NCBI GenBank assembly: GCA_016191115.1
Contig: JACPPG010000026.1
Location: forward strand, 1-64,000
From: Planctomycetia bacterium
Lineage (GTDB): Bacteria; Planctomycetota; Planctomycetia; Pirellulales; JACPPG01
DNA length: 64,000 nt
Direction of reading: 5' to 3'
Part shown: in pieces, positions 49,566 through 60,284 of the stretch
How the letters are laid out: each line of letters opens with the position of its first letter
Position numbering within the stretch: the first letter of the stretch is position 1
Notes under the pieces: generated by a model
The model's database searches: none
What the model was told of the DNA's origin: nothing
The model's input: only the letters and a program-made list of their open reading frames with translations
Position numbers and translations under genes: made by a program

Positions 49566-50108
49566 GTGACGAACTATCAGCTTGCAAAACTTGTCGTGAT
49601 GGCGGGTGCCGGCGGATTGCGCTCGCGCAAGCGGATTCAAAAGACCGTTCATTTGCTCAAAGCTTCCGGCTGCGCGCTCAATGTCGATGACTTCCGAATG
49701 CACTACTATGGTCCATACAGTGCACAACTAGCGGCACGCCTCGATCGAATGAGTGCCACGAAGATGCTCAGCGAATCGCCAGAAGTGACGACGGTAGGGA
49801 CCCAGTATACGTACAGCTTGAGCGATCATTTCAGAGAGAGCTTCTACGCGTACGAGGCAACGCCAGAGGGAAAACGCGCGAAGGAGGATTTGGAGAGACG
49901 CGAGCCGCTACTGCGCATGCTCTACGACGCAAGGCCACGTGTGCTTGAACTTGCCTCAACGATCGTCGAGTTTTTTCTTGGATCGGGGCGAGACTGGAAT
50001 ATCGCTTCAACAAAGGCGGCCGAGTTCAAGGGCGAACCACCTGAGTCGCCGAACATGCGCGACGCGCAAGCGCTAGCTCAGAGCGTTGTTGGATGCGCGG
50101 ATGGCTGA
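49566..50108 (+). CDS. YwgA-like protein
   Basis: 180 residues from GTG 49566 (GGAGG upstream; the ATG at 49551 would add five residues). It starts MTNYQLAKLVVMAGAGGLRS, then RIQKTVHLLKASGC, FRMHYYGPYSAQLAARLDRM. KTVHLL...YYGPYS is the pattern of YwgA-type proteins, whose gene neighbours a COG1078 HD phosphohydrolase in Bacillus. Here too, an HD gene follows and overlaps by eight bases. The role is unknown; the pair may act in nucleotide or stress control. Confidence 0.6.
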   Translation: MTNYQLAKLVVMAGAGGLRSRKRIQKTVHLLKASGCALNVDDFRMHYYGPYSAQLAARLDRMSATKMLSESPEVTTVGTQYTYSLSDHFRESFYAYEATPEGKRAKEDLERREPLLRMLYDARPRVLELASTIVEFFLGSGRDWNIASTKAAEFKGEPPESPNMRDAQALAQSVVGCADG

Positions 50109-51422
50109 CACGGACAAAATCTTCCGCGATCCGCTCTACAACTACGTCGCGGTGGACAAAGGGCGAGACAAATGGCTGCTTGACCTGATCGATACGCCGG
50201 AGGTCCAGCGGCTGCGTCGGATTCGCCAACTCGGTGTGAGCGACATCACGTATCCCGGTGCGGACCACAGTCGGCTATGTCACACGCTTGGTGTATTGCA
50301 CTTGATGCAGCAGGCGTGGCATCGTGTCGAAATGCTCGAAGAAGGACCTGCAGTCGAGCGCGCACGGCACGTTCTTCTTGCCGCTGCTGTCCTTCATGAT
50401 GTGGGGCACGGGCCGTTTTCACATCTGTTCGAACCATCCCTAGGCACCCAGCATGAGGATTGGTCGTGCGAAGTCTTGCGATCAGCCGACACAGCGGTGC
50501 GTCAAAAGCTAGACGAGCACGACATCCCGGCCGACCAAGTGGCCGCGCTGATTCAAAAGAATAATCGAGCGCGGCCACCCTGGCCGAAAACGCTGCTATC
50601 CAGCGAACTAGACGTCGACCGCCTAGACTACCTTCGCCGCGATAGCTATTTTACCGGGTCCGGTTACGGCCATTTCGACTGTATCGCATCCTCAACTCAT
50701 TCACGCTGCAAACGAACGACGATGGGTTCAAAGTTCTTGTGTGGCCGGCGTCGGCGATGTATGCGATCGAGGAGTACATCTTTGCACGCTTCTACATGTA
50801 CAACAACGTGTACCAACACAAGACGACCAGGGGATTTGAGAAGCTTGTTGACGCGTCGTGGAGATGCGCGAAAGATATCAAGGCGAGCGGCGGTGACGCT
50901 TATCTCGTAAACGAGATTGCCGAATTCCTCGATGCGGCACCGGCGACGGTGAAGCAATACCTTGCCCTTGAGGACGCAACGCTCCTTTATCAGATGCAAG
51001 TATGGCAGCGACATCCGGATTCCACCCTCCGCGACTTAGCAAGACGATTCTTGGAGCGGGATCGGCTGCGAGCGATTGATGACCCCGTCAAGCAAGCCGG
51101 GTTTGCCGACGCGCGCGAAGCGTGGGAGCGCGAGCTGAGGCAAGTCGTCTCTGCCAAGGGCTTCAACCCTGACTACTATGCCCTCCGTGATGACCTGCGC
51201 CTGACGATCTACGATCCTTACACTCCTGAAAAAGACGAGGAGGAGCAAGACCCGTACAACGCGATCTTCATTCAGCCGGCGCGCGAAGGGCGACCTCGGG
51301 AGATTTCGACTCTCCTTCCGCGACTTGCGCCCGTTACCGGCGCGCGCAGCCAACAATATCGGTACTATGTGCCGGAGGAATGTCGTGATGACGCGAGAAC
51401 CATCGCTGCGCGAAGCTGGTGA
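50101..51422 (+). pseudogene. HD-domain phosphohydrolase (COG1078), frameshifted
   Basis: About 440 residues in two frames. Frame 1, from ATG 50101, holds the HD site: HTLGVLHL, VLHDVGHGPFSHLFE, LDVDRLDYLRRDSYFTGSGY. After YGHFD (near 50680) the frame shifts by one missing base; frame 2 continues LYRILNSFTLQTNDDGFKVL and on to SQQYRYYVPEECRDD at 51422. Adding one base in GACTGTAT restores the family's FDLxRIL. Related enzymes hydrolyse dNTPs. Both halves are otherwise clean, so the lesion is recent or a sequencing error. It overlaps the YwgA-like gene. Confidence 0.75.
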
Positions 51423-51476
51423 TTTCTGTAGTTCGCGGGCCAGCATGCCCCGAATTCGCTAGTGGAGGCCAACAGC

Positions 51477-53246
51477 ATGTCAAGGCTCACCATCGCCATT
51501 GCGATGCTGGTAGTTTGTGTTGCTCGCCGGTGTAATTCAGAGGAACTGACAGCCAAGCCCGCCGCCCGCGATATCCGTAAGCTCAGCCAGCATTTCATCG
51601 CGCGCGACGATGCGACCGGGCCGTGGAAATTCGTGCCGGCGGAGAATATTGCCCGGCTGTCGACCAGCGAGCATGCCGGCGTCGTCACTATCGCCGAGGC
51701 CGGCAAGGGGAAAGACATCAAGGGCGTGCTCGACGCGCCGATCAAGATCGACGACTACCCGCTCCCCTGGGAGTTCCACCTGGGCCTGATCCAGAACTAT
51801 CAGGCCATGAAGGGCTTGAGCGAGCGGCAGATCAACTACGCCATCGGGCTCAACCTGGCCGTGACCTTTTCGGACCCGGCCACGTGGCCGGCCGATCGCG
51901 AGCAGACGCCGCCGGATACGCACGTGCTGCAACTGTTGGTCGTGCACCTGGGCAACGTCGGCGAGAACTATCGCACCGGCGTGCCGCGCGTGAAAGGGAC
52001 CGCGCTCAATCAGTTCGACCCGTCGCCGGAAGTGTATCTCGTCTACGGTCGCGGCGACCTGGCGCCTACGGCCAACGGCAACTGGAAAATGAACTACACG
52101 TGGCTGGGCTTCGAGGGGAGCGTGTCGGGCTCGTGGTCGAAGGGCGAGGGACCGGCCAATTCGATCCTGCGCTTCCGCACCGGCGTGCTCAACCCCACCA
52201 CGCTGCAAGTCGGCGTCGGCTACGGCGACCATGCAGGCTGGCGGATGCGAACGATCGACGTGTCGCGCTTCGGCAAGATGACCGGCATCTGGGAGATCGG
52301 CCCGGTGATCTCGGCCGATCGCTGGATACCCGACGTGCTGGCGGCGGAGCTGGATCTGGACAAGCCGCCCGAGTGGCTGAAGAGTTTTCGCGAGCGGCTA
52401 CCGGTCGAGGGAAAATCGGCCCCGACCGACGCGGCGCTCGTCAAGCGGATCGAGGACCTGTTCAAGGTCGATCCGCCCGATCCGGCGTTTGAATACTACG
52501 TCGACTACGCGGTGTTCTACGGCAACGGGCCGGAGAACTTTGATCACCTGTCCGACGAGTTCGACGTGCCGGGCTTCCTGGCCGATCAGAAGTGGTACAT
52601 CGAGGGGAACGGCATCGCCGAGACGTACTCGAACCCCGGCTACTGCACCGTGACGCTCTTGGGCATGAACGGCGGTTGGGCGATGTGCCCGATCGTCTCG
52701 GGGGACGGGATCGACCTGGCCCGCTACAAGCCGCCCTTTGAATTCGAGACGGCGTTCATTGCGCCCGACGACGCGATCCCCTGGAACCTGTGGTGGACGT
52801 TCAACCTGTTCGACACCGACGGCAAGAACCTGGGGCAGGGCTGGAACCCCGGCGTGCAGAACGTGCCCGGCCAAGGGCGGGCGTTCATCAACCACTTCGG
52901 CTTCGATCCGAAACGCGTGGTCGCGAGCCCGCTACTGAACGTCGAGTTCGCCGAGCCGCCGCCGCAGTCGCTCTTGGCGGCTAAGCCGCTTTCGATGCTG
53001 GTGCAGGTGCTGGACGACGCGCATTTGCGGGTCGGCTTCCGCGCGGCCAGCGGCGACGCGTGGCGATTCTCGCAGGTCTTCGACACGCAAAAGACGCTCG
53101 GCAGGCGGATCGCCAAGATCGGCTACCCATGCCTGGCCTCGATGCAAGGGAAGCAAGGGGACCGCGGCTGGGGCGTGGGCAACTATCCGACCTACCAACG
53201 CTTCCTAATCGACCGCGTGCGGTTCGGGTATGGCGTGTCGAAATAG
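51477..53246 (+). CDS. Large secreted hypothetical protein
   Basis: 589 residues. The ATG at 51477 is preceded by GGAGG. The signal peptide is MSRLTIAIAMLVVCVARRCNS. The body is rich in Trp, Tyr and Gly and looks beta-structured (DYPLPWEFHLGLIQNYQAMK, NYTWLGFEGSVSGSWSKGEG, WNLWWTFNLFDTDGKNLGQ, GWGVGNYPTYQRFLIDRVRF). No family is recognised; the size and pattern resemble planctomycete-specific exported proteins with concanavalin-like folds. It faces the third DUF1501 gene tail to tail. Confidence 0.65.
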   Translation: MSRLTIAIAMLVVCVARRCNSEELTAKPAARDIRKLSQHFIARDDATGPWKFVPAENIARLSTSEHAGVVTIAEAGKGKDIKGVLDAPIKIDDYPLPWEFHLGLIQNYQAMKGLSERQINYAIGLNLAVTFSDPATWPADREQTPPDTHVLQLLVVHLGNVGENYRTGVPRVKGTALNQFDPSPEVYLVYGRGDLAPTANGNWKMNYTWLGFEGSVSGSWSKGEGPANSILRFRTGVLNPTTLQVGVGYGDHAGWRMRTIDVSRFGKMTGIWEIGPVISADRWIPDVLAAELDLDKPPEWLKSFRERLPVEGKSAPTDAALVKRIEDLFKVDPPDPAFEYYVDYAVFYGNGPENFDHLSDEFDVPGFLADQKWYIEGNGIAETYSNPGYCTVTLLGMNGGWAMCPIVSGDGIDLARYKPPFEFETAFIAPDDAIPWNLWWTFNLFDTDGKNLGQGWNPGVQNVPGQGRAFINHFGFDPKRVVASPLLNVEFAEPPPQSLLAAKPLSMLVQVLDDAHLRVGFRAASGDAWRFSQVFDTQKTLGRRIAKIGYPCLASMQGKQGDRGWGVGNYPTYQRFLIDRVRFGYGVSK

Positions 53247-53269
53247 GGAAAGACCGGTGGCGCTCAACC

Positions 53270-54724
53270 TTACCCGAACACCGCGAGCGGACGGCCCCCT
53301 TCGACGAGCTTCACGGGTCTTCCTTGTTTGTCTTGGATGAACTCGTGCGGATCGATGCCCAGGCTGTCGAAGATCGTAGACGCCAGGTCCTCGGGGCTGA
53401 CGGGCCGGTCGACAGGATAGGCGGCGTCCTTGTCGGACCGGCCGTAGGCAATACCGCCGCGAACGCCGGCGCCGGCCAGCAGGCACGGAAAGCAATAGCT
53501 CCAGTGGTCGCGTCCGTCGGCGTTGCCACGATTCTGAAACTTTGGCGTCCGCCCTATCTCGCCCAGGCAGACCACCAAGGTCTCATCCAGAAGTCCGCGG
53601 TCGCTCATATCCTCCAACAGGGCCGACAATCCTTGATCGAGCCCGGGCAGCAAGTGGTCCTTCAACGTTGCTTGAAGTCCTTCGTGCGAGTCCCACCCGG
53701 CGAAATTGTCACCCCGCACGGCGACGTCCCACAGGACGTTGACGAAGCGTCCGCCGGCTTCGACCACGCGCCGGCCCATCAGCAACGACTGCCCGAACAG
53801 GTTTCGGCCGTAACGGTCGCGGAGCCGGTCGCTCTCGCGGCGGATGTCGAATGCGACGCGCATCGGCTCGGACGTGACGAGCGTGAGCGCCTGCTCGCGC
53901 AATCGCTGGAAGTCGCGCGTGGCAGCCGGCGCGTCGAGTTGGCGTCGCCGGTCGTCGAACTGCTCGAGGAGGCCCTTGCGACGATCGAGCCGATCGAGCG
54001 TCACGTCGACGGGAGTTGCCAGGCCGGAAAGGCGAAAATCCAATTCGGCGTCAGTGCACGCGCGGAAATAGGGATTGTCGGCCGCGTCGCGCTTGCGAAT
54101 GTCGGTCGTCACCGGGTTGTACGCCCGGCCCAACCAGCCCGCGTACTGGCCCGAGTAGTCGTAGCCGGCAAAATGTCCCAGCCGCTGCGGCAGGTAGACG
54201 TAGCTGGGCACCATTCGCGGCGTATCGCCGGCGGCGCGCTGGTCCAGGTATTCGACGACCGAACCCATCGCCGGCCAGTCCTTGTCGGTGGCATCGACAT
54301 TGGCCGCGCCGCGATCGGCCGGCGGCAACGGATGGCCCGTCTGAATGTGATGGCAGGCGTTGTGGCTGTTCTCCGCGTGATTCACGGTGCGGACGACGCA
54401 ATATCGGTCGGAGGCGGCGGCCAGCCGGGGCAGGTGCTCGCAGATTCGCAGGCCGGGAGTGCGCGCCGCGATCGGCCGAAACGGTCCGCGGATGCCGCTG
54501 GCGGCGTCCGGCTTCATGTCGAACGTTTCCAACTGGCTTGGCCCGCCAAAGAGAAACACGAAGATGACCGATTTTGCCCGCGCCTTGCGAGCCGACTGGG
54601 CCTCCTCAGCGGCCAGGACGTTGGGCAGGCTGAGTCCGAACAGCCCGGCCCCGCCGACTTGCAGCAGTTTGCGGCGCGTCAACCCGGTGCAAACGCGCTG
54701 TGGATGGCCCAACACGGTCAGCAT
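53270..54724 (-). CDS. Tat-exported DUF1501 protein (3)
   Basis: 484 residues. Twin-arginine-like signal CTGLTRRKLLQVGGAGLFGL. Body: FVFLFGGPSQLETFDMKPDA, FGQSLLMGRRVVEAGGRFVN, CLGEIGRTPKFQNRGNADGR, DHWSYCFPCLLAGAGVRGG. It is on the opposite strand to the other three DUF1501 genes, co-oriented with the cyclase-fold CxxCH gene upstream (70 bp gap), so the two may be co-transcribed. Confidence 0.87.
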   Translation of the reverse strand: MLTVLGHPQRVCTGLTRRKLLQVGGAGLFGLSLPNVLAAEEAQSARKARAKSVIFVFLFGGPSQLETFDMKPDAASGIRGPFRPIAARTPGLRICEHLPRLAAASDRYCVVRTVNHAENSHNACHHIQTGHPLPPADRGAANVDATDKDWPAMGSVVEYLDQRAAGDTPRMVPSYVYLPQRLGHFAGYDYSGQYAGWLGRAYNPVTTDIRKRDAADNPYFRACTDAELDFRLSGLATPVDVTLDRLDRRKGLLEQFDDRRRQLDAPAATRDFQRLREQALTLVTSEPMRVAFDIRRESDRLRDRYGRNLFGQSLLMGRRVVEAGGRFVNVLWDVAVRGDNFAGWDSHEGLQATLKDHLLPGLDQGLSALLEDMSDRGLLDETLVVCLGEIGRTPKFQNRGNADGRDHWSYCFPCLLAGAGVRGGIAYGRSDKDAAYPVDRPVSPEDLASTIFDSLGIDPHEFIQDKQGRPVKLVEGGRPLAVFG

Positions 54725-54794
54725 CAGGTGCGCTCCCTTGCTGCCTGGCTTTCGCCGCCGCGCAGCACTGATCGTCAGTCGGCGGCCGGTTTGC

Positions 54795-55784
54795 TCACAG
54801 GCTTCGCGCCAATCCCATGACCGCCCACGCGCTGCCGGCGCCGGTGATGGGAATAAGACTCGTCGATCCTGCGCCGCCGGGCGCGATCGGGCGCGAGGTC
54901 ATCGGCCATGAGCCATCTTCGCGTTGCGTCTTGATCAGGAAGGCGTGGGCGCGCTGGACGGCCGGATCGGCGGACTTGATGCCCGCGTGCGCCAGTGCAT
55001 AAAGGGCCTGGCCGGTCGCCCAAGCGTCGCTCGCCATTTCGGACGTCTGGCTCCAGCCGCCGTCGGCGTTCTGCCGCTCGCGGATCCGCTTCACAAGCGG
55101 TTCGCATTCTTCGGCCGGACGGCCCAGCCGCTGCCAGAGCACGAGGCGCAGGGCGACCGACTGCGGGTCGTCATCGGTCTTGGTTTCCGCGAGCCACTGC
55201 GCGCCCTTATCGCGGGCCGCCTTGGCCGACTCGTCACCGGCCGCGGCCGCTGGCAATAACGCCAAAGTCGCAGCCGCCGTCGTCCGATCGTCGGAGTTGC
55301 CGAAGATTGGCGGCCGGGTTTCAGGCCACGAGGCCCAGGACCCGTTCTCGATCTGGTCGCTCTTCACCGTGGCCAGAAGGAGCTTCAGCCCCTCACGCGA
55401 GGCGTCGTCCGGATCGGGGTCGGCCTCAAGCGCGAGCGCCAGGGACACCGCCTTTTCGTTGAGCGCCCGGGGGATGTTGGCTGGCCGGGGAACACCCGTC
55501 TTGCCGTCGCCGGACTGGGCAATCCAGGTGGTCAGCTTAGCCAGCAGCGGCTCGTCGACGGCACGGCCGCGGGCTTTTGCTTCGCGCATCGACCACACGA
55601 CCAGACCGGCGTGATGACAAGAGACGCAGTTGTGCTCGTTCTTCCAGGCCATCGCGTCCTTGGCGAGAAAGGCGAGTCCGCGATCGATGGCCGCGTTGGC
55701 GTCAGGCGGCGGGGCGGGAGGCGCGTCGGCCAGCGCCACCGCCGACCAGCCCAACCAGCTCAGCGCGGCAATAAGGTATCGCAT
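54795..55784 (-). CDS. Exported squalene-cyclase-like alpha-barrel protein with CxxCH
   Basis: 329 residues from ATG 55784 (frame open to 55805). The signal peptide is LIAALSWLGWSAVALADA. NCVSCHH is a c-type heme-like motif near residue 58. The rest consists of helical repeats with QNADGGW and REDGSWPM, the QW-type signature of terpene-cyclase/prenyltransferase alpha-alpha toroids. No DxDD catalytic motif is visible, so it is probably a binding protein, not a cyclase. It is co-oriented with DUF1501 (3). Confidence 0.7.
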   Translation of the reverse strand: MRYLIAALSWLGWSAVALADAPPAPPPDANAAIDRGLAFLAKDAMAWKNEHNCVSCHHAGLVVWSMREAKARGRAVDEPLLAKLTTWIAQSGDGKTGVPRPANIPRALNEKAVSLALALEADPDPDDASREGLKLLLATVKSDQIENGSWASWPETRPPIFGNSDDRTTAAATLALLPAAAAGDESAKAARDKGAQWLAETKTDDDPQSVALRLVLWQRLGRPAEECEPLVKRIRERQNADGGWSQTSEMASDAWATGQALYALAHAGIKSADPAVQRAHAFLIKTQREDGSWPMTSRPIAPGGAGSTSLIPITGAGSAWAVMGLARSL

Positions 55785-56118
55785 ATCGCAAGCTCCGGAC
55801 GCCAAGCTTGGGAATCACAACGCCCAGTGGCGGTCAGCCAGACGCGTCTCAGTATACCCACCTCGCGATGCGATGCTAATCAAGACCTCGCCGTGAGGCG
55901 TTGAGGAGCGGCCGTCCCCCCGAGGAAGGCTCTTGGCGGATGGATGTGCTGTAAACCCAACTTGCGTGCCGCGGCCATGGCAGGAGCCTCGCGGTGGCGA
56001 GCACTGGCGAAGCCAGTGGCACACAAGAGCCAGCGGCCGACCTTGTGCGGCAACACCTTTCGGCCTGCCCCGCGGCTCGCTAGATTCTTCGTAGCTTTGT
56101 CCGGTGACGGAGAACCTC
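55785..56118. other. Divergent spacer, nothing recognised
   Basis: This separates the cyclase-fold gene and the symporter. I see no gene, repeat or clear promoter pair. Confidence 0.4.
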
Positions 56119-57765
56119 ATGCCCGGTTGCATCCCGATTCTGATAGCTCAATCGGCCAGCGTGCCGCTGCAGTGGCTCGACGTGCTGGTGCTGGCCACGA
56201 GCGTCGTGGGCGTGACCGCGTTTGGCATGTGGATCGGACGCAAGGAAGAGAACACGACCGACTACTATCTGGCCGGCAAGACTGTTGCCTGGTGGGCCGT
56301 GGCCGGATCGATCTTCGGCACCAACATCAGCTCGCACCACATGGTGGGCATGATGGGAGCCGGGCTGAAGGAGGGATTCGCGCAGGCCAATTTCGAGTTT
56401 GGCGCCATTTTCGGCCTGTTGATGCTGTGCTACTTCTTCTTGCCCTTCTATCGCCGCATGGGGCTCTACACGCTCTCCGAGTACCTGGGCCGCCGCTTCG
56501 ACGATCGCAGCCGGCTGCTGTACTCGATCACCAACATGGCGTTCCTTCTGATCCAGATGGTCGGCACGATGATCCTGGGCGCGCTCACGATCGCCACCTT
56601 GACCGCCGATTCTGACTACGCCATCAGCTACGAGCTGGCCGTCTGCCTGTTGGCCGCCGTCGCCGCCGGCTATACGTTCTTCGGCGGGCTCAAAGCGGAC
56701 ATCTTCAACGACGTCGTGCAGAGCGTGTTGCTCTTGATCGGCAGCGGCATGCTCGCCGTCCTGGCCATCTGGCATCCCAACGTCGGCGGGCTCTCGGGCC
56801 TGCTCGAAAGGCAGCCAGAAAAGTTTCACGTCTTTTTCGAGGCCAGCCACCCCGAGCTTCCCTGGAGCGGCGTGCTCAGCGGGCTGATGGTCTTGCACCT
56901 CTACTACTGGGGCACCAACCAGTTCATCGTGCAACGCACGATGGGCGCACGCAGCGACTGGGATGCGCGGATGGGGACGATCACGGCCGGTTTCTTCAAG
57001 CTGTTGATCCCATTTTTGTGCATCGTGCCCGGCATGGCTGCGGGCTATATCCTGGCGATCGATCCGGCCACGGAAAGCGACACGGCATTCGCCGGCCTGA
57101 CGCGCGAGCTGCTGCCGGCCGGCTACGGCCTGGTGGGCTTGGTGATGGCGGGGCTGGTGGCCGGAATCCTATCGACGATCGACTCGATGATGAATTCCAC
57201 CGCCACGCTCTTCACGTTCGACATCTACAAGAAATACATCCGCCCGCAGGCTTCCGAGATGCGGCTCATTTGGGTGGGCCGCGGGGCAATGATGTTGATG
57301 GTCAGCGCGGCGATCTGGTTGTCGTTGTATTTCGGCCAGACGAAGGGGGGCATCTTCAATCGCATGGCCGACTACAACGCCTACCTGGTGCCGGGCGTGA
57401 TCGTGGCCTACGTGGCCGGCATCTTGCAGCCGCTGGTGACGCGGACGGCCTCGTTCGTCTGCATAGTGGCCGGTCCACTATTGTCCATCTTGTTCGAGCA
57501 AGGCGCCTACCACGGCTTCGATCACCAACTGCAAGCCTTCCATCGCGCCGCCCTGGCCACGCTTGGCTGCTACGCGGTGCTGGTGGTTGTGAGCCTCGCG
57601 ACGCAGGGCGAGCGCGACAACGAGCGGGAGCAATTCACCTGGTCACGCTTCAAGGGCCGGCGGCAGGAGGGACAGGGACCGCCGCGTCTGTGGTGGCAAA
57701 ACGACAAGTTGTGGGCCGTCGTCCTGGTGACTTGTACGCTCTCAATGTGCTGGTTCTTCCGGTGA
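56119..57765 (+). CDS. Sodium/solute symporter (SSS family)
   Basis: 548 residues from ATG 56119, with GGAG seven bases upstream (GTG 56104 possible). SSS/SGLT hallmarks: TTDYYLAGKTVAWWAVAGSI, GTNISSHHMVGMMGAG, EYLGRRFDDRSRLLYS, GYTFFGGLKADIFNDVVQS, GLVMAGLVAGILSTIDSMMN. About 13-14 membrane helices are visible. It imports a solute with Na+; sugars or organic acids are both possible. It precedes DUF1549/DUF1553 and DUF1501 genes on the same strand. Confidence 0.88.
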   Translation: MPGCIPILIAQSASVPLQWLDVLVLATSVVGVTAFGMWIGRKEENTTDYYLAGKTVAWWAVAGSIFGTNISSHHMVGMMGAGLKEGFAQANFEFGAIFGLLMLCYFFLPFYRRMGLYTLSEYLGRRFDDRSRLLYSITNMAFLLIQMVGTMILGALTIATLTADSDYAISYELAVCLLAAVAAGYTFFGGLKADIFNDVVQSVLLLIGSGMLAVLAIWHPNVGGLSGLLERQPEKFHVFFEASHPELPWSGVLSGLMVLHLYYWGTNQFIVQRTMGARSDWDARMGTITAGFFKLLIPFLCIVPGMAAGYILAIDPATESDTAFAGLTRELLPAGYGLVGLVMAGLVAGILSTIDSMMNSTATLFTFDIYKKYIRPQASEMRLIWVGRGAMMLMVSAAIWLSLYFGQTKGGIFNRMADYNAYLVPGVIVAYVAGILQPLVTRTASFVCIVAGPLLSILFEQGAYHGFDHQLQAFHRAALATLGCYAVLVVVSLATQGERDNEREQFTWSRFKGRRQEGQGPPRLWWQNDKLWAVVLVTCTLSMCWFFR

Positions 57766-57916
57766 GCAGCGGCCTCCGCCCGCGGATCCTACCCCGATCT
57801 CACCCCGGCCAGCAGTGCTCGCGACGAGGGCACGGTTGAACGCCGGGGCGAATCTCCTTAGGCTAGCGGGTGGCCCGCCACGACTCTTGTCCGGGTTACC
57901 GGTGAGTCTTCGTCTC

Positions 57917-60244
57917 ATGCGACCGATATCGCCTATGACGCGAATTCGATCACTGCTGTCCGTCGTTCGGGGCGGAGACGCAAAGTCGCACTCGTGGCAA
58001 GCGTTAGCGGTCGCATCGCTCGCAGTGTCGTGCACCTGCTGCCTACAGTCGCCAACGCTGGCGGCTGCCGTGGACGTGGATGGCGCCTTCAGCGACGCGG
58101 ACCGCGACTATTGGATCTGGCAGCCGGTTCATCGCCCGCGGGTGCCGGACCTCGCCATTGAGAACGAGTGCGCTATCGATGCTTTCTTGCGCGACCGGTG
58201 GCGGACGACTGGCATCACGCCGGCGCCGGAGGCGGACCGCCGAACGTTCATTCGCCGCGCGACCTTCGACCTGCACGGTCTGCCGCCCACCCCAGAAGAG
58301 GTCGCCGCGTTCGTGGCGGATGACAAACCTCTCGTCTACGAGCGGCTCGTCGATCGGCTGCTCGATTCGCCGCGCTACGGCGAGCACTGGGCCCGCTATT
58401 GGCTCGATCTGGTTCGTTTCGCGGAGAGCGACGGCTTCAAATCCGACGACATTCGGCCGAGCGCCTGGCGATACCGCGACTATGTGATCCAGGCCCTCAA
58501 CCTAGACAAGCCGTACGACCAGTTCATTGTCGAGCAGTTGGCCGGAGACGAGTTGGACGGCGACGATCCCGCGGTCCGCACGGCCACGGGCTACCTGCTA
58601 TTGGGGCCCTACGAGGAGAATGGCCGCGACGTGGCCGATCAGCGGAGCAACATTCTCAACGACATCACGGACGTTACCGGACAGGTGTTCCTCGGCCTGA
58701 CCATCGGTTGCGCACGATGCCACGATCACAAGTTTGATCCGATCCTTCAGAAGGACTACTTCCGGCTGCAGGCGTTCTTCGCGGCGCTGTCGTTCGATGA
58801 GGACGCGCCGCTGGCAAGCCGCGAAGAGGAAACGCGTTACAAGGAGCGCCTCACGGCGTGGGAAGCCGCGACGAACGAAGTGCGGAAGCAAATGGCCGAG
58901 CTCGAGGCGCCGTACCGCGCGAAGATTCGTGCGGAAAAGCGTGTTGTGTTCCCCGACTACGTGCAGGTCGTGCTCGACACGCCCGTGGATCGGCGGGCGC
59001 CGCTCGAGGTGCAGATGGCGGCTTTGGCCGAGCGGCAATTGATTGTCCCGACAGAGGAGCTGGTCAAGCGGATGCCCGCGGAAGACCGCGCGCAATGGGA
59101 GGAGTTGCAGACGAAGCTAACGGGATGCGGGGTGTCGCGCCCGACGCCCTTGCCGCGAGTCATGATTGCTAAAGACATAAGCGCCGTGGCGCCCCCCACG
59201 GTAGTGCCGGGCAAAAACGTCACCGTTGAGCCGGGCTTCTTGACTATTCTCGACGCCGGTCCCGCGCGCATCGACCCCGTATCCAAGCCGAGCACAGGTC
59301 GGCGGCTGGCTTTGGCGCGGTGGATCGGTCGCCCTGACAATCCCCTCGCGGCCCGCGTGGCCGTGAATCGCATCTGGCAACAGCATTTCGGCCGTGGCAT
59401 CGTGGCCACCAGCGGCGATTTCGGCGCGCAGGGCGAACAGCCGTCGCACCCGGAATTGCTGGACTGGCTGGCGGCGCAGTTTATCGACGGCGGCTTCCGC
59501 CAAAAGCCGCTCCATCGTTTGATCATGACGTCCGCGGCCTACCGTCGGGCTTGCGCGGCGCCAGGGGCGGCAACGCCGGAGCAAGACCCCGACAACACCT
59601 ATTGGGCCCGCTTCGCGCGGCGGCGGCTGTCGGCCGAACAATTGCGGGACGCGATGCTGGCCACGAGCGGGGAATTGAATCCGCGGATGGGCGGAGAGAG
59701 CGCCCGTTCCGAGCTTCCCCGCGGGATCAGTGCCGCATATGCCTGGAAGGCCGACGCCGACGAGACGCAGCGCAACCGGCGCTCGATCTACATGTTCTCG
59801 CGCCGCAACTTGCGAGAGCCCATTCTAGACGTGTTTGATCTGCCGGACCCGCACGAGTGCTGCACGCGGCGAATCGAGACGACAACGGCGCCGCAGGCCC
59901 TGCAGTTGATGAACGGCCAGTGGTCGCTCGACCGGGCGCGGGCCTTCGCCGGCCGCGTGCTGGGCGCGTGCGGCGGCAATCCCGATCAGGCGGTGTCGTG
60001 CGCGTACCGAATGGCCTTTGCCCGCAACCCCGAGGCCCACGAGCTGGCGGCTAGCCAGCGCTTCTTCGTGGACCAAAGGGCGATCATCGCTGACCGGCTC
60101 GCTGGCGGCATTCCGGTCTTCCAATCGGTTCTCTTGCCGCGGGGCGCGCCGCCGGCCGCGCTTGCGGATCGAACGGGGGCCGCGGCATTGGTCGACTTTT
60201 GTCATGTGCTTTTGAACAGTAGCGAGTTCTTGTACGTCGATTGA
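57917..60244 (+). CDS. DUF1549/DUF1553 protein with CxxCH
   Basis: 775 residues from ATG 57917 (ATG 57935 also possible). A hydrophobic export segment ([20 protein letters not shown]) is followed by DUF1549 ([56 protein letters not shown] with CxxCH) and DUF1553 ([58 protein letters not shown]). In planctomycetes such proteins are nearly always encoded upstream of a DUF1501 gene, as here (40 bp). The CxxCH suggests c-type heme. The function is unknown. Confidence 0.92.
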   Translation: MRPISPMTRIRSLLSVVRGGDAKSHSWQALAVASLAVSCTCCLQSPTLAAAVDVDGAFSDADRDYWIWQPVHRPRVPDLAIENECAIDAFLRDRWRTTGITPAPEADRRTFIRRATFDLHGLPPTPEEVAAFVADDKPLVYERLVDRLLDSPRYGEHWARYWLDLVRFAESDGFKSDDIRPSAWRYRDYVIQALNLDKPYDQFIVEQLAGDELDGDDPAVRTATGYLLLGPYEENGRDVADQRSNILNDITDVTGQVFLGLTIGCARCHDHKFDPILQKDYFRLQAFFAALSFDEDAPLASREEETRYKERLTAWEAATNEVRKQMAELEAPYRAKIRAEKRVVFPDYVQVVLDTPVDRRAPLEVQMAALAERQLIVPTEELVKRMPAEDRAQWEELQTKLTGCGVSRPTPLPRVMIAKDISAVAPPTVVPGKNVTVEPGFLTILDAGPARIDPVSKPSTGRRLALARWIGRPDNPLAARVAVNRIWQQHFGRGIVATSGDFGAQGEQPSHPELLDWLAAQFIDGGFRQKPLHRLIMTSAAYRRACAAPGAATPEQDPDNTYWARFARRRLSAEQLRDAMLATSGELNPRMGGESARSELPRGISAAYAWKADADETQRNRRSIYMFSRRNLREPILDVFDLPDPHECCTRRIETTTAPQALQLMNGQWSLDRARAFAGRVLGACGGNPDQAVSCAYRMAFARNPEAHELAASQRFFVDQRAIIADRLAGGIPVFQSVLLPRGAPPAALADRTGAAALVDFCHVLLNSSEFLYVD

Positions 60245-60284
60245 GGCTGTAACCGCCGGGCCAACGGACTTCAGGATTTTATCC

